NCBI GenBank assembly: GCA_009869945.1
Contig: WIXG01000287.1
Location: 37,788-101,787 of the forward strand
Source: Mesaphorura yosii
Lineage: Eukaryota > Arthropoda > Collembola > Poduromorpha > Tullbergiidae
Length of the DNA: 64,000 nucleotides
Reading direction: 5' to 3'
Position numbers and translations under genes: made by a program. The stretch's first letter is position 1. Every line of letters begins with the position of its first letter. The notes under the pieces are model-generated. The model was not told the DNA's origin, ran no database searches, and worked only from the letters and a program-made list of their open reading frames with translations. This document shows, one piece after another, positions 27,301-39,400 of this stretch.

Positions 27301-30300
27301 CATTTATCACGAGTACGACGAGTCAAGCGCCCGCCGCAGCCGATTTTACTCGTGGTCCACGGTTCTTTGCATTTGAAGCTGAAATCGAGCTCTTCTGACC
27401 TTCTTTGAAATTCGTGCCTTGCACGGTTTCTTCTCAATGCAAAACAGCAAAACACTTTAATTCTTTTCACTATTTACACGCTCGCTTTTGTTTTTGTCCC
27501 ACGCGGTACGCGCGGACGCGGACTCGGAAAGCCTTTTATCAACTTTTAGCGCAGGATTTTCCACTTATGAGGTTTCTTCCTGGCCCGGATTTCACATTTG
27601 AAGCCCGAAACTTTTTTATTTAGATGTACTACGCGACTACCCCACGCCACGGCGCGTCAGAGCTCATTCTTATTGCATTATTGTGTAATTCTGCCGTTGC
27701 CGTACGACTTCCTGGCTGATGTCATTCAATTCTCCATTCACATCGCATTTCAGTCCGCGTGATGATGCTATTGTGAGCCACTCTCCATGCATGCGAATAC
27801 AACGCACTCATTCTGGAGTCTAGAATCACTTTCTGACTTGGCTCGAGTTCTTTCCCAAGTTTCACTTGTCCTGCGAGTTCGCATCGCAGAGTTCTTTTCC
27901 ATTTCTATTTCTGGCCATCTTTTACTTGAGCCCATCCATCCTACTTCAGCTCCAACTCCAACTTTCTCATCACCACTTTCACTTTCTCCGCGCGGTGCAG
28001 CGGCTCGTGCTAGATTTGACTTGATTTTTTGCCTTTCTCAACTATCAGCTTGTTCTAAATTTATTATTTACGGGTGTGTTAAATGCAAAACAGCAGAGCA
28101 GAGAAGTCAAGGCAAGGTCGTCTCACGCCACGCTCTGTTTCGCTCTGTTTACGGCGCTGGCTTGGCTAAGCTCAAGCTAGCCTCAGGAATTTGTGAATCG
28201 CGAATTTCATAATTGAGGCTTTACGACTTGAAGTGGAATTTCAGGCTGTGCTGTGCAAAAAATCGGTATTAAGTGTATTGGCCTCAATTTTAGGCCTGAA
28301 TCGGTGACAGTGTCACATTTTCTCCTAAATTCAAGCCTTGCAAGCCGATTTTTTGATGAGCCGGCCGAAAAATGGTGACTTGAGTAATTTCGTGTACGTA
28401 GTTTTGTAGTTTTAAGACAGCTGGGATCAATTTGTGGTTTTCGTCAAGTGCTTCCATTTCTTGCCGTCGCTGCTAAAAATAGGCAGAGCAACATTAATGT
28501 TGAGGACCAAGCCGACTAAGAATAGTTATTCACATTTTTCTTGTACTGTAAGTGTTTTTAAGTGAGTTTCACTGATAAGGCGCCAGAGCAAAGCAAATGG
28601 CCATGATTACGAGTCGGGGCAAGCCGTATGGGCTTGGACGAAAAATTAACGAAATGGAAGTATTCAGTAGCCAAAATTAAAGACTCCTACGCGGCAGTGG
28701 CGGGCAAAGCTCTACTTCCTGTTCCTATTTTGATACTGCATTTAAGAAAAACAGCTAAAATCGTTGCCGGTTGACATTAGCGTTTTGACTTTCCGTCGCT
28801 AACATCAACTTAGTTCCAGTCCTCGCCTATCTGCTTATCTTTGGGCTTTATGGTTCAAAAAGTAACACAAGAAATGGCAACCAAGTCTTCCAAGCCCAAA
28901 TTCAGTGCTATAGTACTTAAAACAGTGATGAGACTTTTTTTAAGGTGTTGTGTGTTGAAAGCATAAAATTCAATTAGCAGTGCACCCGACGATTAATTCA
29001 AATTCATGAAGCAGTGATATGGCGCTCGTGTGCACCGCCAAATCGAAAGTTTGGTCCGTTCTCTGCCTTGTCGCGACCGTCCTCGCGCTGCTGCTCATCG
29101 TCGGCGGAGCGCTCGGCTGGTTTAATGCATTTAAGCAAAAAGTGCCGTACAAAAACCCGGAAAGGAGAGCCAAATCGAAAGCTGACGCTGCGGGCGCGAC
29201 GAATTCGACAAATTCGAGTGACTCGACTGATCAAGCAAGTCCTTTCGCGTTCTTTTTCGCTAATTGTGTTGTTAATTTCTGTGTTGAGTGCAGCTCCAGT
29301 TCGTTAATTGCTGCTTATGCGTGTGCTTTTAAGCTTAATGCACTGCGAACAGGCAAATTGCAAAATCCGATCGCAGGATCTTAAGTGACAGCATTGCCAG
29401 CATGTTGTAATTTATCCAGAATCACTTCCCTCATGGACTGTTTGAGAGTCCAGACAGTCCAGACGGCGTATTTTTTACGAATTTACGATCCTTTCCTCAT
29501 GATTCATGTCCAGCAAGTTTGAATTTGACATGGAGTCGGGTCTGGAAGAGGTTTCAATAAAATTATGAAGTACGGCCGGCTAGTCTGCATCCGTACGCAT
29601 AACTTCATGCGTATGCATACGCATTATTGCCTTGCTCGCCCATTCATTATTTATGCCGCTGTAATCTCTGAACGCTTAGGGTGCCTGGAAATTAATCCTT
29701 TCACACGTTCTTCTGCCTGTCGTGCTTGGTATGACTTTTTTTTTGGCTGTGTACTCAAGCCACAGTACAAACGGCCTATCTGTGAGTGGTTTATGTATTT
29801 TTAACAAACTATTGAGTCACCGTCCACAAATATTCATCTTCTTCATCTCCGAGGCAAGATTTTTCTCTTTCTTATTCGGTAAACGTCTGTGCGCTGCTCG
29901 AAAACGGGTCCCACTTTCAGGCTCAGTTTGCTATTTGCAGCCGGTGGTTAAACAAGTGACCTTTTGTGTTGTGTTTCCTTTCGGAAAGTAAAAGTACGTG
30001 TAGCGTAGCGTGTTGCGTGTGTAATCAAAGACAAACTAATTGGGTGCTTAACACTGCCGAGATTATTGAAGTTTGGAGTTTGGGTGAATGGGCTCTTGTT
30101 TATTGATACTTTACCACAAACGTCTGCAAATAGTTGAGGTTTCTGTAGCATTACGTTTTCATTTGGTGTATTCCGTAGCCAAGCCTGAGCCGTATCAAAT
30201 GTCAAGATCCTAAAAGCTCGACGCGGCGCTAAGCTCGTCTCGTTAAGCGGCAGGCTTGTCCGTTTGTCTCAAGTTTCTCTCTATTCTTCATCTTCATCTC

Positions 30301-33300
30301 TTCATTCTCCGAGTCTCCTTCCCGTTGTGCTGTTAAACTTGAGCCTTCCATGGTCTCTTTAAGGCTGAGGAGCCGGGAATTGGAAGAAAAGTCCCTGTCC
30401 TCTGCTCCCTGCGTCCACATTGTTGTGATCCTGACAGCAAATGAGTAATGTGCACTCATTCCGGGCACAGGCCCACTACTCAAGTTCGTCTGTGCTTCAT
30501 GTATTTTTCAACAATGCGGTCAAGCCAGGACAAGCCAAACCGGGTCTTCGAGTCTTCGTTCAGTGATTTATTCCGCCTCTTAAATTGTTGGGCTCGTTCA
30601 GTTTATTCAGTTACCAACTCAATTTAGTTCCAGATTCACGATCGAAGTTCGCAGTCATCCTCGGCAGCAGCATCGTCCTTGTCCATCCTTTTGTGCGTGT
30701 CGCGTACACGTATTTTAGTGTGATTGTTCTTCAATTGCAGGCAGTTTGTCCTGAAAGTGTGTGAGACGCGTGAAAATGGAAATTCCCAATTAGAATATTA
30801 ATACTTTGATACATGACGAGCTGTCGGCCCGATCGAGTGAGTACCTTAATCTCCATTGTCTTTTGATGACGACGCGTCGACGTGCGGCGTGCCGTGCCCA
30901 TTAAAATAACTGAATACGAATACTGAAGAGGTCAGCGTGTGATGATGAAATGATTGTGACTGTGATGAGCAAGCAATTAGTCATGTGTGGGTTTGTGTAT
31001 TTGTTTTGACTTTTCTCTCAGTGGGAGCCCGTCAACGGAAAACGGCCCCGTCGGAGACGGATTCTTTCGTGGATATTGTTTTAGCCTTTGGCCTTTGAGT
31101 GACTGATGAAATATTAATCTTAATGAATTATGAATTATCATTGCCTTGCTTTCGATGACTCATCAAAGCCAAAGCGGTGACTTGCTACAGTGACAAAAGC
31201 GACAATGCATTCAGCTGTTTAGCAGTATTTGTCTTGTGACATGCTCTTGACAGACGATAGTTGACTAATTTAATTGAATCGGGAATCCGGCACGCGCACG
31301 GCACGGAATTTTTGTTGCTGCACCCAAAATCAAGCTCACTCCGACTCAAAATGGGATTCACCACCGCAATTTACTTTACAATATTCATTTTCCTGGTGTT
31401 TAAGGGAGCCCTCCAAGAACTCAAGCTGTATGGGATGTCTGGCGTGGCCGAAGTCCAGTGCGACGACTCGCTTTCGGTTGGTTACACGCGCGACGCGAAC
31501 GCGCGATTGCAGCACGCAAGCCCAATTATGCATTTTACTCTCATCTTTTGTTTCGACGTCGATGACAATCGCCCAATTTCCAATTTCATTGTTTACACTG
31601 CACTTTTAGCTTTAGCACCATACGCGAAACGCGATTTAGGCGATTTTGCACTGCACGCATTAGCAATAATAATTAGCCTTTTGCACACACGCGCAGGCGT
31701 GAGTGCAGATCAAATCAGTCATTTTGCAGTTTGCAGGCGCAGAATCGATCGAGTTCAGTAACCTTAGACTTTAAATTAGCAGGAGTAGCAGACTTAGCAG
31801 CAGAAATTAGTTTTTGTGTCTGTTTAGCCTATTTTTAGATTCATTTTCTGTTCTTTTATTTCTGTCTGTAGTCTTGAATCAGAATTTCGTGATCTTATGC
31901 CCTTATTTTATGATTTTATGTTTTCCGTCTAGAATTTTTCGTCTGGAGAAAGTTCTGGCGACTTCGACCTGAACGACGATGTCATTTACGAATATTCGGT
32001 TCGTTTCTGGTCTATTTTATTCCGTTCATTGATTTTTTATCGACTTTTACCGAATTTTCATTGATTTCTGATTGATTTTTATCATATTTTTTGCATTTGA
32101 ACGTCTGCGTGCAGGACAACGATCTTGGCGAGTTCGACGAGTTGGACGAGGTTGAGTTGGGGTCTGGACCGTTTCCTCCGCCAATTCCGGGACCACCGCC
32201 TGCGATTCCGACAGACTTCAGTGCGCTCAGGAACTTAATGAAAGGGGACAAGGGCCAGAAGGGAGAAAAGGTCCAGAATTCTTAATTAATGAGAGAATTC
32301 GCTAATTAACAAATTAACATGCGTACACCGGTCTAGTTTGCGTTCGTAATGGAAGAAGTTAGCCGTTAGCGATTAGAAGCAGATTAATCCAATTATCACC
32401 ACCCTGAAGCCTGATTACATCTGCGATGGAGATTTATAACTGATAAGATCGCCGGAGCTTAGATAGGAAAACCTCAAATCTTGAATTGGAATTCAGCTCC
32501 GCATGCATGAAATCAGCTTTCGCTGTCTTTCGCACTTTCTAGCCCGTTTAGTCATTTCAGTTTAGTTCGTAAAAGCTTGCGTTTAATTTCGTTTGTCGAT
32601 GCGTTTCCGGCTGTGGTTAATATTTCGAATAATTGGGTTCTCAGGGTGCCGAAATACGCGGACCGCCTGGCCCGCCGGGTCCTCCGGGCATCGTCATCAC
32701 AAAGACACCCGTGTTCACAGAAGCTGGCTCCGGATCGGGCGACGAGGTATGAGTTTAGTTCAATTTTAATTCTTACAGAATTCAGATAACTAAAATTGAT
32801 ATCCTTCTAATTCTAGTTTGTCCCATTTGACACGGGTGGCGGTTATGGAACCTGCACGTGTAATTATACTGAGATTCTTTTGAACCTGCCCCAAACATTC
32901 CGAGGGCTTCCTGGCCCGTCAGGGCCACAGGTAAATTCGAGTCAGATGTGCTGTTGGCACCGACTAGCCTTGACCTTGGCTGGATTTTGGCTTCATCTTG
33001 AATTCTTACCTTTGCAGGGCGAGCTTGGACCGCCCGGACCGGAAGGGAAGCCTGGCCCCGTCGGAGAGAAGGGCGACAGAGGAGATATTGGCGGCCCAGG
33101 CCCAGAAGGCCTCCAAGGCCCGAAAGGAGAGCCCGGACGCGATGGAGACATTGGACCACCTGGCCCACCGGGTAAAAAGACACCCCAGACGCCAATTCGG
33201 CTAATTGATTGATTCTCAGTGAATTTAATGACAATTATTCTTTGCAGGTCCACCAGGCAGTTCAGCGGTACCAAATTTTGTAGGGTTTGATGTAAGGTTC

Positions 33301-36300
33301 TGTATTTTACGGTCTTTTCGAGTTGCAAACTCTTTGTAAGCGTTCTGTAAATAATGTTACGGTTCTTTAAACGCAATGCAGCCGGATTGGCGTCCACGTA
33401 ATCTTCTCAAGGTTTCGTCTTTTCTAAGCTTAATTAAGACCGTGAAAGCTGAGCCGATTTGCGGTGGATCCATAAACTAATGCTCTCACTGCCATGTATG
33501 TTTCAGGATCACGGACCAGTGACGAACAGAATTGGAATGCCGGGACCCAAAGGAGAGATCGGCGAGCGTGGCGAGCCCGGGCCGAAAGGTGAGCGAGGTT
33601 ACGCGGGCGAAAAGGGAGAGCGAGGGCACGGCTCCAAGGGCGACAAGGGAAACAAAGGAGACGTAGGACCCAAAGGGGCTTCTGGAATTGATGGAGTGCC
33701 CGGTCTAAAAGGAGAGCCCGGGCTCCCAGCTCCCTTAAATTATATCGGGAACGCAGTGGACACTTTTGTCCCCATGCGAGGAGAGCCTGGCCCGATTGGA
33801 CCTGCGGTAAGCCAGAAAATCGAACCACACAACACCTTTAATGAATCCACATCGTTAATCTTAATGCCTGTTGCTTTTACTTTCGCAGGGGGAAAGGGGA
33901 CCGCCTGGCCTTCCGGGAAGCTTCAGTCTGGACTCGATCAAGGAACTTATTAAAGTGAGCCGTCCGTTTAATGTCAGTGGCTAAAACATGAGGGCTGAAA
34001 TTAATTATGCCACCGTTTGCGTTGCAGGATTTGAAAGGCGAGAAAGGAGATCCGGGCGAAGAAGGAAGACGTGGACGCCGTGGGAAGCCGGGTAAGCGAC
34101 GCTCGGTGTAGTCGGCGTCGGAGCAGTCGCTGTGCATACTGAATTAAAGATCGTTATCACTGAGGCCACTGTGTGCTTTTGTAGGTCCTCCAGGAACGTC
34201 CGAAATTGGTCCACCAGGATGGCCGGTAAGGATCAACCAACGCACCACCCTGAGTCATGTCTTATCATATTTTCCTTTTTCTGAATTCTTGCAAACGGGA
34301 CTTAACTCGTTACTCGTAAAACAGCTGGTAACTTTTCCCTTACCTGCGCCTGCAATGCGTCTTTTAATTCTTTAGCACGCAGTGCTGTGCAGTTTAATTA
34401 ATGCAGTATCTTCTTTCTTGCTTTGCCATTCAGGGTCGACCTGGAGCGCCTGGCGTGACTGTCGTGGGCCCAAAGGGAGACAAGGGCGAGCCCGCCGTGC
34501 TCCCCGACAATTTCTTCAACTACGAAGTCGTGACCCGCGGCCCGATGTACGTTGCAGGCCCTCCCGGCGCTCCCGGGCCCCCAGGTGCAAAGGGTGAGCC
34601 TGGCTCGCCTGGTTCGCCCGGCTCGGCTGTCGGCGGGTTTGCCAATCAAGCAGGCGTTCCTCCACCTGGTAATGAAACTGTGTGGCACATATTTTGCATT
34701 AAGACTAGAAACTTCTTTGTACTTTTGAGATTTCAAATTAATGTTCAATGCTGCGAAAAAGGAAAAGGAGGCGTATCGGCTCTAAGAGCTCGTCTCAGAG
34801 AGAGTAATCCACTTTTAATAATTTCTAATCTTAGTCCCGCTCTGCCTGCTGTATAGAGAAGTGCTTCTAAATAATGCTCAAACCAGAGTTTGAAGGCAGA
34901 CTAACCATTTTGGAATGTATTTTTAGACCCGGCTGGTTCGCAATCGAGAACTTCTGAGACCATCTCGAAAATTGTGCCCGGGGCAGTCGTTTTTCTGTCA
35001 CGGGAGGCCATGCTCAAGGTAAGCCTTCAATTTCCGGTCTAATCAGACACGGTTTGCAATTTGCTTGCTATTTTCACTGCAGATGTCTGAATTGAGCCCG
35101 GTCGGAACGATTTCATTCGTGAAAGACGAAGAGACACTTTTTGCACGAGTTTCCGAAGGCTGGAAGCCGCTTTTAATGGGCGATTTGATACGAGCGCCCG
35201 TGCTGATGGGACATCCGGAGCATTTCACGACGGAGCTTCCCAGATTTCGACCGCCCTTCGAAGCGCATAGTCTGACCAACAGAATCGAAGGACCCAGCGT
35301 AAGTCCAGCGTGATTTTGACCAGCTTTTCTTTTTGTGAAAACTAACAAAAATGAACCTGCTTTACAAGCGTCTCGGTCTTTCTAAACGACAGCTAACTTC
35401 AGTAAGCGACTAACAACAATTTGGCTTTGGCTTGACTTCTTTTCTGTGCCTAAATTAAATATTGATAATTAATTGCCTCTGCCCTGCCTTTTCGCAGCTG
35501 AGACTGGCGGCGTTAAACGACCCTTGGAGCGGCGACATGCACGGAGTTCGGGGCGCAGATTATTCCTGCTACCGCCAAGCAAGAAACGCCAATCTCATCG
35601 GAACGTTCCGAGCTTTCCTGGCTTCCTACGTGCAGAATCTCGACTCAATCGTCAAATACACCGATAGAAACCTTCCCGTGCTGAACACGAAGGGCGAGCT
35701 GCTCTTCAATTCGTGGTCAGACATTTTCCAGGGCGGCGGGCAGTTTGTCACGAAGCCACCGCCAATTTACTCTTTCAACGGACGGAATGTCATCCAAGAT
35801 TTTCACTGGTAAGAAGGCAGCTCATAAAAATTCGATTCACGACCCTGGCAAATTCCTGATTTTTGCCTTTTCCGCTTCCAGGCCGCAGAAAATCATTTGG
35901 CACGGGTCGGACAACGCCGGAATTCGAGCTACGTCGGCGTACTGCGAAGCGTGGCACTCCGACAGCTTGTCGAACGTTGGTCTCGCCTCCGATCTGCTTC
36001 AGGGCCAAGTGCTGGGTCAAGAAAACGTCGGATGCAACAATAAATTGGTGGTTCTTTGCATCGAAATTGCTAGTCAACAGCATTACCGTCGTAGAAGAAG
36101 TGTCGGCGCTCCTGGCAAATCAGCGTCTGCGTCTTCTCATTTTATCAGTAGCAGTAATAGAAATAGCATTGACGAAGCTCAGCTTCATAGGAACTTAACG
36201 TTTGAGGAGTACACTCAACTAGTTAGCGATTATGACGAGTACTTTAATGCAGATAGTCTTCTTAAGACAGCTAACAGCAGCAGCAGCAGTACAACTGATA

Positions 36301-36434
36301 GCTTACCAGATTCAGCATCAGTTTCCAGTACGAGCTCAGAGGACGCCGGTGAAGGCGACAGGGGCAGCAACGGTGACTCGAGTCAAGGCGAGCCTCCGCC
36401 TCCGTTGCCATTTTTTGAAGAAGAATTTGAGTAG
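21364..36434 (+). CDS. Mp: multiplexin collagen (type XV/XVIII family) with TSPN domain and C-terminal endostatin
   Basis: Exons: 21364-21619, 24390-24528, 24604-24733, 24800-24937, 25100-25246, 31405-31476, 31933-31998, 32115-32270, 32645-32746, 32817-32930, 33018-33171, 33248-33291, 33382-33411, 33507-33806, 33889-33954, 34028-34091, 34185-34225, 34434-34668, 34927-35018, 35083-35298, 35498-35808, 35882-36434. All junctions keep frame (1,141 residues). Order: a signal peptide starting at the internal Met [10 protein letters not shown]; a TSPN/LamG domain (about residues 86-294); an acidic linker; an interrupted Gly-X-Y region (about 361-750) with KGD and RGE triplets; a trimerisation domain ([17 protein letters not shown]); endostatin from [20 protein letters not shown], with its four Cys (DYSCY, SAYCEAW, NVGCNN, VLCIE). 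This is a basement-membrane component. Known family members trimerise and release endostatin by proteolysis. Odd points: a GC donor after exon 1, a 30-bp exon at 33382, and about 120 residues after endostatin. The 6.2-kb fifth intron holds candidate alternative first exons. Start is at 21364 or, more likely, the Met at 21475. Confidence 0.93.
29019..29234 (+). CDS. candidate alternative first exon encoding a transmembrane anchor, inside the multiplexin gene
   Basis: This 72-codon open segment lies in the 6-kb intron between multiplexin exons 5 and 6, on the same strand. It starts with ATG and encodes a short N-terminus ([10 protein letters not shown]), one strongly hydrophobic segment ([20 protein letters not shown]), then a basic stretch ([17 protein letters not shown]) and a Ser/Thr/Asn-rich end. 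The segment ends at CAA|GCAAGT, a good GC-type donor in phase 0, which fits the phase-0 acceptors at 31405 or 31933. Joined there it would give a membrane-anchored collagen without the TSPN domain, the topology known for collagens XIII, XXIII and XXV. It could also be a separate small membrane protein or a chance open frame. Transcription is not shown by sequence. Confidence 0.4.
31351..31404 (+). CDS. candidate alternative start with signal peptide, continuous with multiplexin exon 6
   Basis: An ATG at 31351 is in frame with, and uninterrupted into, the exon at 31405-31476. It encodes [19 protein letters not shown], which looks like a signal peptide, so a transcript starting just upstream would make a secreted form lacking most of the TSPN domain. 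Caution: this is also where the pyrimidine tract of the exon-6 acceptor must sit, and T-rich DNA naturally reads as Phe, Ile, Leu and Val. Confidence 0.25.
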
Positions 36435-39400
36435 GTTTAATGCTAATTTCGGTAAGGTTCATTTAATTATTTAATTTTCACTCAATTTTTATTCACTGCC
36501 GACAGTTTTAACTTTAATTTATATAATTATTAACATTTTAGTCTCAATTTACGAATTAACTTGATTTCCACCGTCTATCTTCGCTTGACATTTTTTACTT
36601 TTCGCAAATCGCAAGCGTCGTTTACGAGTTTGTGTATTCGAATTGATAAAATATTCATTCCTCAGGTCTATTAATTTCTATGTCATAAATATAAAGTGGT
36701 CATATCTTGCAGATCTAAATTACATTTTTTATCGCGAAATCTGCTGCTCCGTGAGCTCTTTTCTATTATCCTTGTAGTTAAATATACAAATGAATGTACG
36801 ATTGTTAACGATATTCTAATTATGTCCATATACGATTCAGATCAAGTAATCCAACGACTAACGCGTCGTGCATGAATGGTGAATCGTATTCGAATGTAAA
36901 TATTTGATCATTTATTCCTTGTTATCTCACATGCAATGATGCAATTCCTTCCCTGCTTGTAATTCCAGAACAAATTGTTGCTGACGCTGCGAAGGCTGCA
37001 TGCGCTGGCGAGTTACTTGCGTATAATGTTAAATTATGCGTGCGTGCGTGTGTGTGTTGAAAAACGGGAGGAGAGGCTGAATGATGATTCAGATTCATGA
37101 ATCATGGCATTTAAGTACGTGTTCGCGTACGCACTTTGTATTGTAATTGTAAATTGTATGTGAATGTTAATTTGTAGTCTAATTTTATAAATCAACTTCC
37201 CAGGCCAGACCAAGCCAAGTCGTTATTATTATTATTGTAATGTCAATACGAGTAAACAAATAAATTCCTGTTCGTTTCCGAATCGTGCGTGCGTGCTTTT
37301 TGACTGGCTTTTGTGCATATGACGCATCTTTGCGTTGCGTTACGTGGGATTTCTTGCTAATTCGGCGACTGGCGAACGGCAGCCGGAACTTTTCCAGAAA
37401 CTCGTAAATTACGATTACGCGAATCGTTTGTTCTTTGCCGCATCGGCCTAGAAATATAGAAACAGAAAGCTTTAAGCTGGTGAATACGAACGGTGAAATT
37501 TGATTTACAGGCGTTTGCATTTACGTGCTTTATTTCAAGCCTGGCGCTGATTTTGTGGGTATGTTTTTATTTCAGCAGTGCGTGCGTGCGGAGCAGCGTG
37601 GCCTTGATTTAAATTCGGAAAATTAAATGAAATTAATGATTAGTCAGCAATTCGCAATTTACAATTTACCATGCGGGCGGGCGCCGTCGTTGGCATTTCT
37701 ATGATTGCGCGATGTTATCGTGTATGATTTTTCAGATATCTTGTAACCAGGAGCGTCAATCTTTTGATCAAAACACAACATAGATATTCATGCCTGAATG
37801 CAGCACAGATCAGAGACTCCAAAAACATTGCTGATTTTAAAAGCCTCGCGCACTAAAATTAGCAATTCACAGATTCAGAATTCAGAACGCAATTCCACGT
37901 GCAATTCGGGCGATTTCCAGAAACAAGCAAAGCAATAAGCGCCTGCATGCATAACGCAAACGCGAACATTTTATTAGAACATCTTCAGTGTGCTTACGGA
38001 TTCGTTTTTGTCTGTCTGTCCGTCCGTCTCTATACGTTATGTATTAAATTGTTTGTGGAAACCGCCTCACGATCCAGATATAAATATGTCACCGTAAAGT
38101 GAAATGTGTCCTGTGCTCGTAAAGCAGGACCGTGGGATCGCGGACGAGCAGAACTGAGATAACATTGTAATATTACGCAGCATACGTTTTACAGACTAAG
38201 TGCACGTTGAATGAAGCATGTATCATTGGGTATCTATCGTTGTCAACTCATACCTAGTGTTCAATATAAAACTCGAGGATAATTAATTCAAACATAATCA
38301 GTGCAGTCTCAATGAATTTTAAAAGCATGTCCGATTTAATCATGTTATAGTTGGAGCGGGTCGCTACCCAATGCAGGATATTTTAGAAACGATGAAGCAA
38401 GAACGTTACAAGTTTAAGCCACATACGTTGGGTCATCGTGTAGAAGTTCACAGCGTATAGTGACTGCTTGTTTCAGTAAGTATAATCAAAGGGCAGGTCG
38501 CTAGACGTACCACTACACGTTATGTACTGCAAGTTACTGTCCACGTGGTTGGAAATGCCGACCGTCAGTCATTCGGAATAGTTTCGCCTTCCAAATGAAC
38601 ACTTCCTGTCGCCTTCACCGTCGCATAATTTGAGAAATTCTCCTACAAGGTCACCTACACTATTTCATTGTCTTAGCCACGTTGTGTGAATCTTTCCAAG
38701 CTACATGATTACTTAACTCGTTCTACGTCCCACTAATCATTATGTGCTCCGACTCCGAGGCATCAGTTAAGAAGAGTGATTGATATACTTGAAGATGTGC
38801 TCGTGTCTCTTATTTGTAATGAAGTATTTATGCTGGTTTATGAGGCAGGAAGTCCCGTCAATAAAACAAAATTGTTGCCTTCCAGCAATGGTTTGAGTGC
38901 CTGCTGAAACTGAAACCGAATCTAAAAACCAGAAATCAGCGTGGAATTTTCATTGGCATGCGTTCTCTGGCTCGCTCGAGTCAAACCAAAACGAATTTCG
39001 ACTGTGCCATGCTCAGGCATAACTTTTTCACGTACATTCGTATTAGTGGCCGTAGTAAATCAAATCAGCATAAAATTTGCAGGAGGATTTGCCAATTGCC
39101 AAATCTAATCGCATTTCGCCTTGTGCGGGCTTGCCTGCATTTGCGAGCTTTTCGCGTTATTGCATGGCAAATATAATAAATTAGCTAAAGTCAATATTTT
39201 CATTGCCTGGCCTGGCTTGGCCTGCTTGTTTTGAATATGCGTAAAGAATTAACACATAAATTTCGCAATACAAATGCTTGGAGCCAGAATGCCAGAACAC
39301 TCAGAAGGCTCGTCCCATTGTTAACCAGTGCGGCCAGTGGATGATGGATTCGTGGATTAAATGAATGGACCAGAATCCTGTCTCTGTCCTGTCTGTCGTG

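Noticed and set aside
27787-28212. 141-codon plus-strand open frame inside multiplexin intron 5
   Set aside because: Rich in Ser, Phe and Leu from pyrimidine-rich DNA; no recognisable domain and no good flanking splice phase.
33430-33828. Long minus-strand open frames across the collagen exons (also at 32782-33397, 34398-34748 and 42465-43453)
   Set aside because: They are antisense shadows of Gly-X-Y repeats: the repetitive GGN CCN codons leave the complementary frames free of stops.
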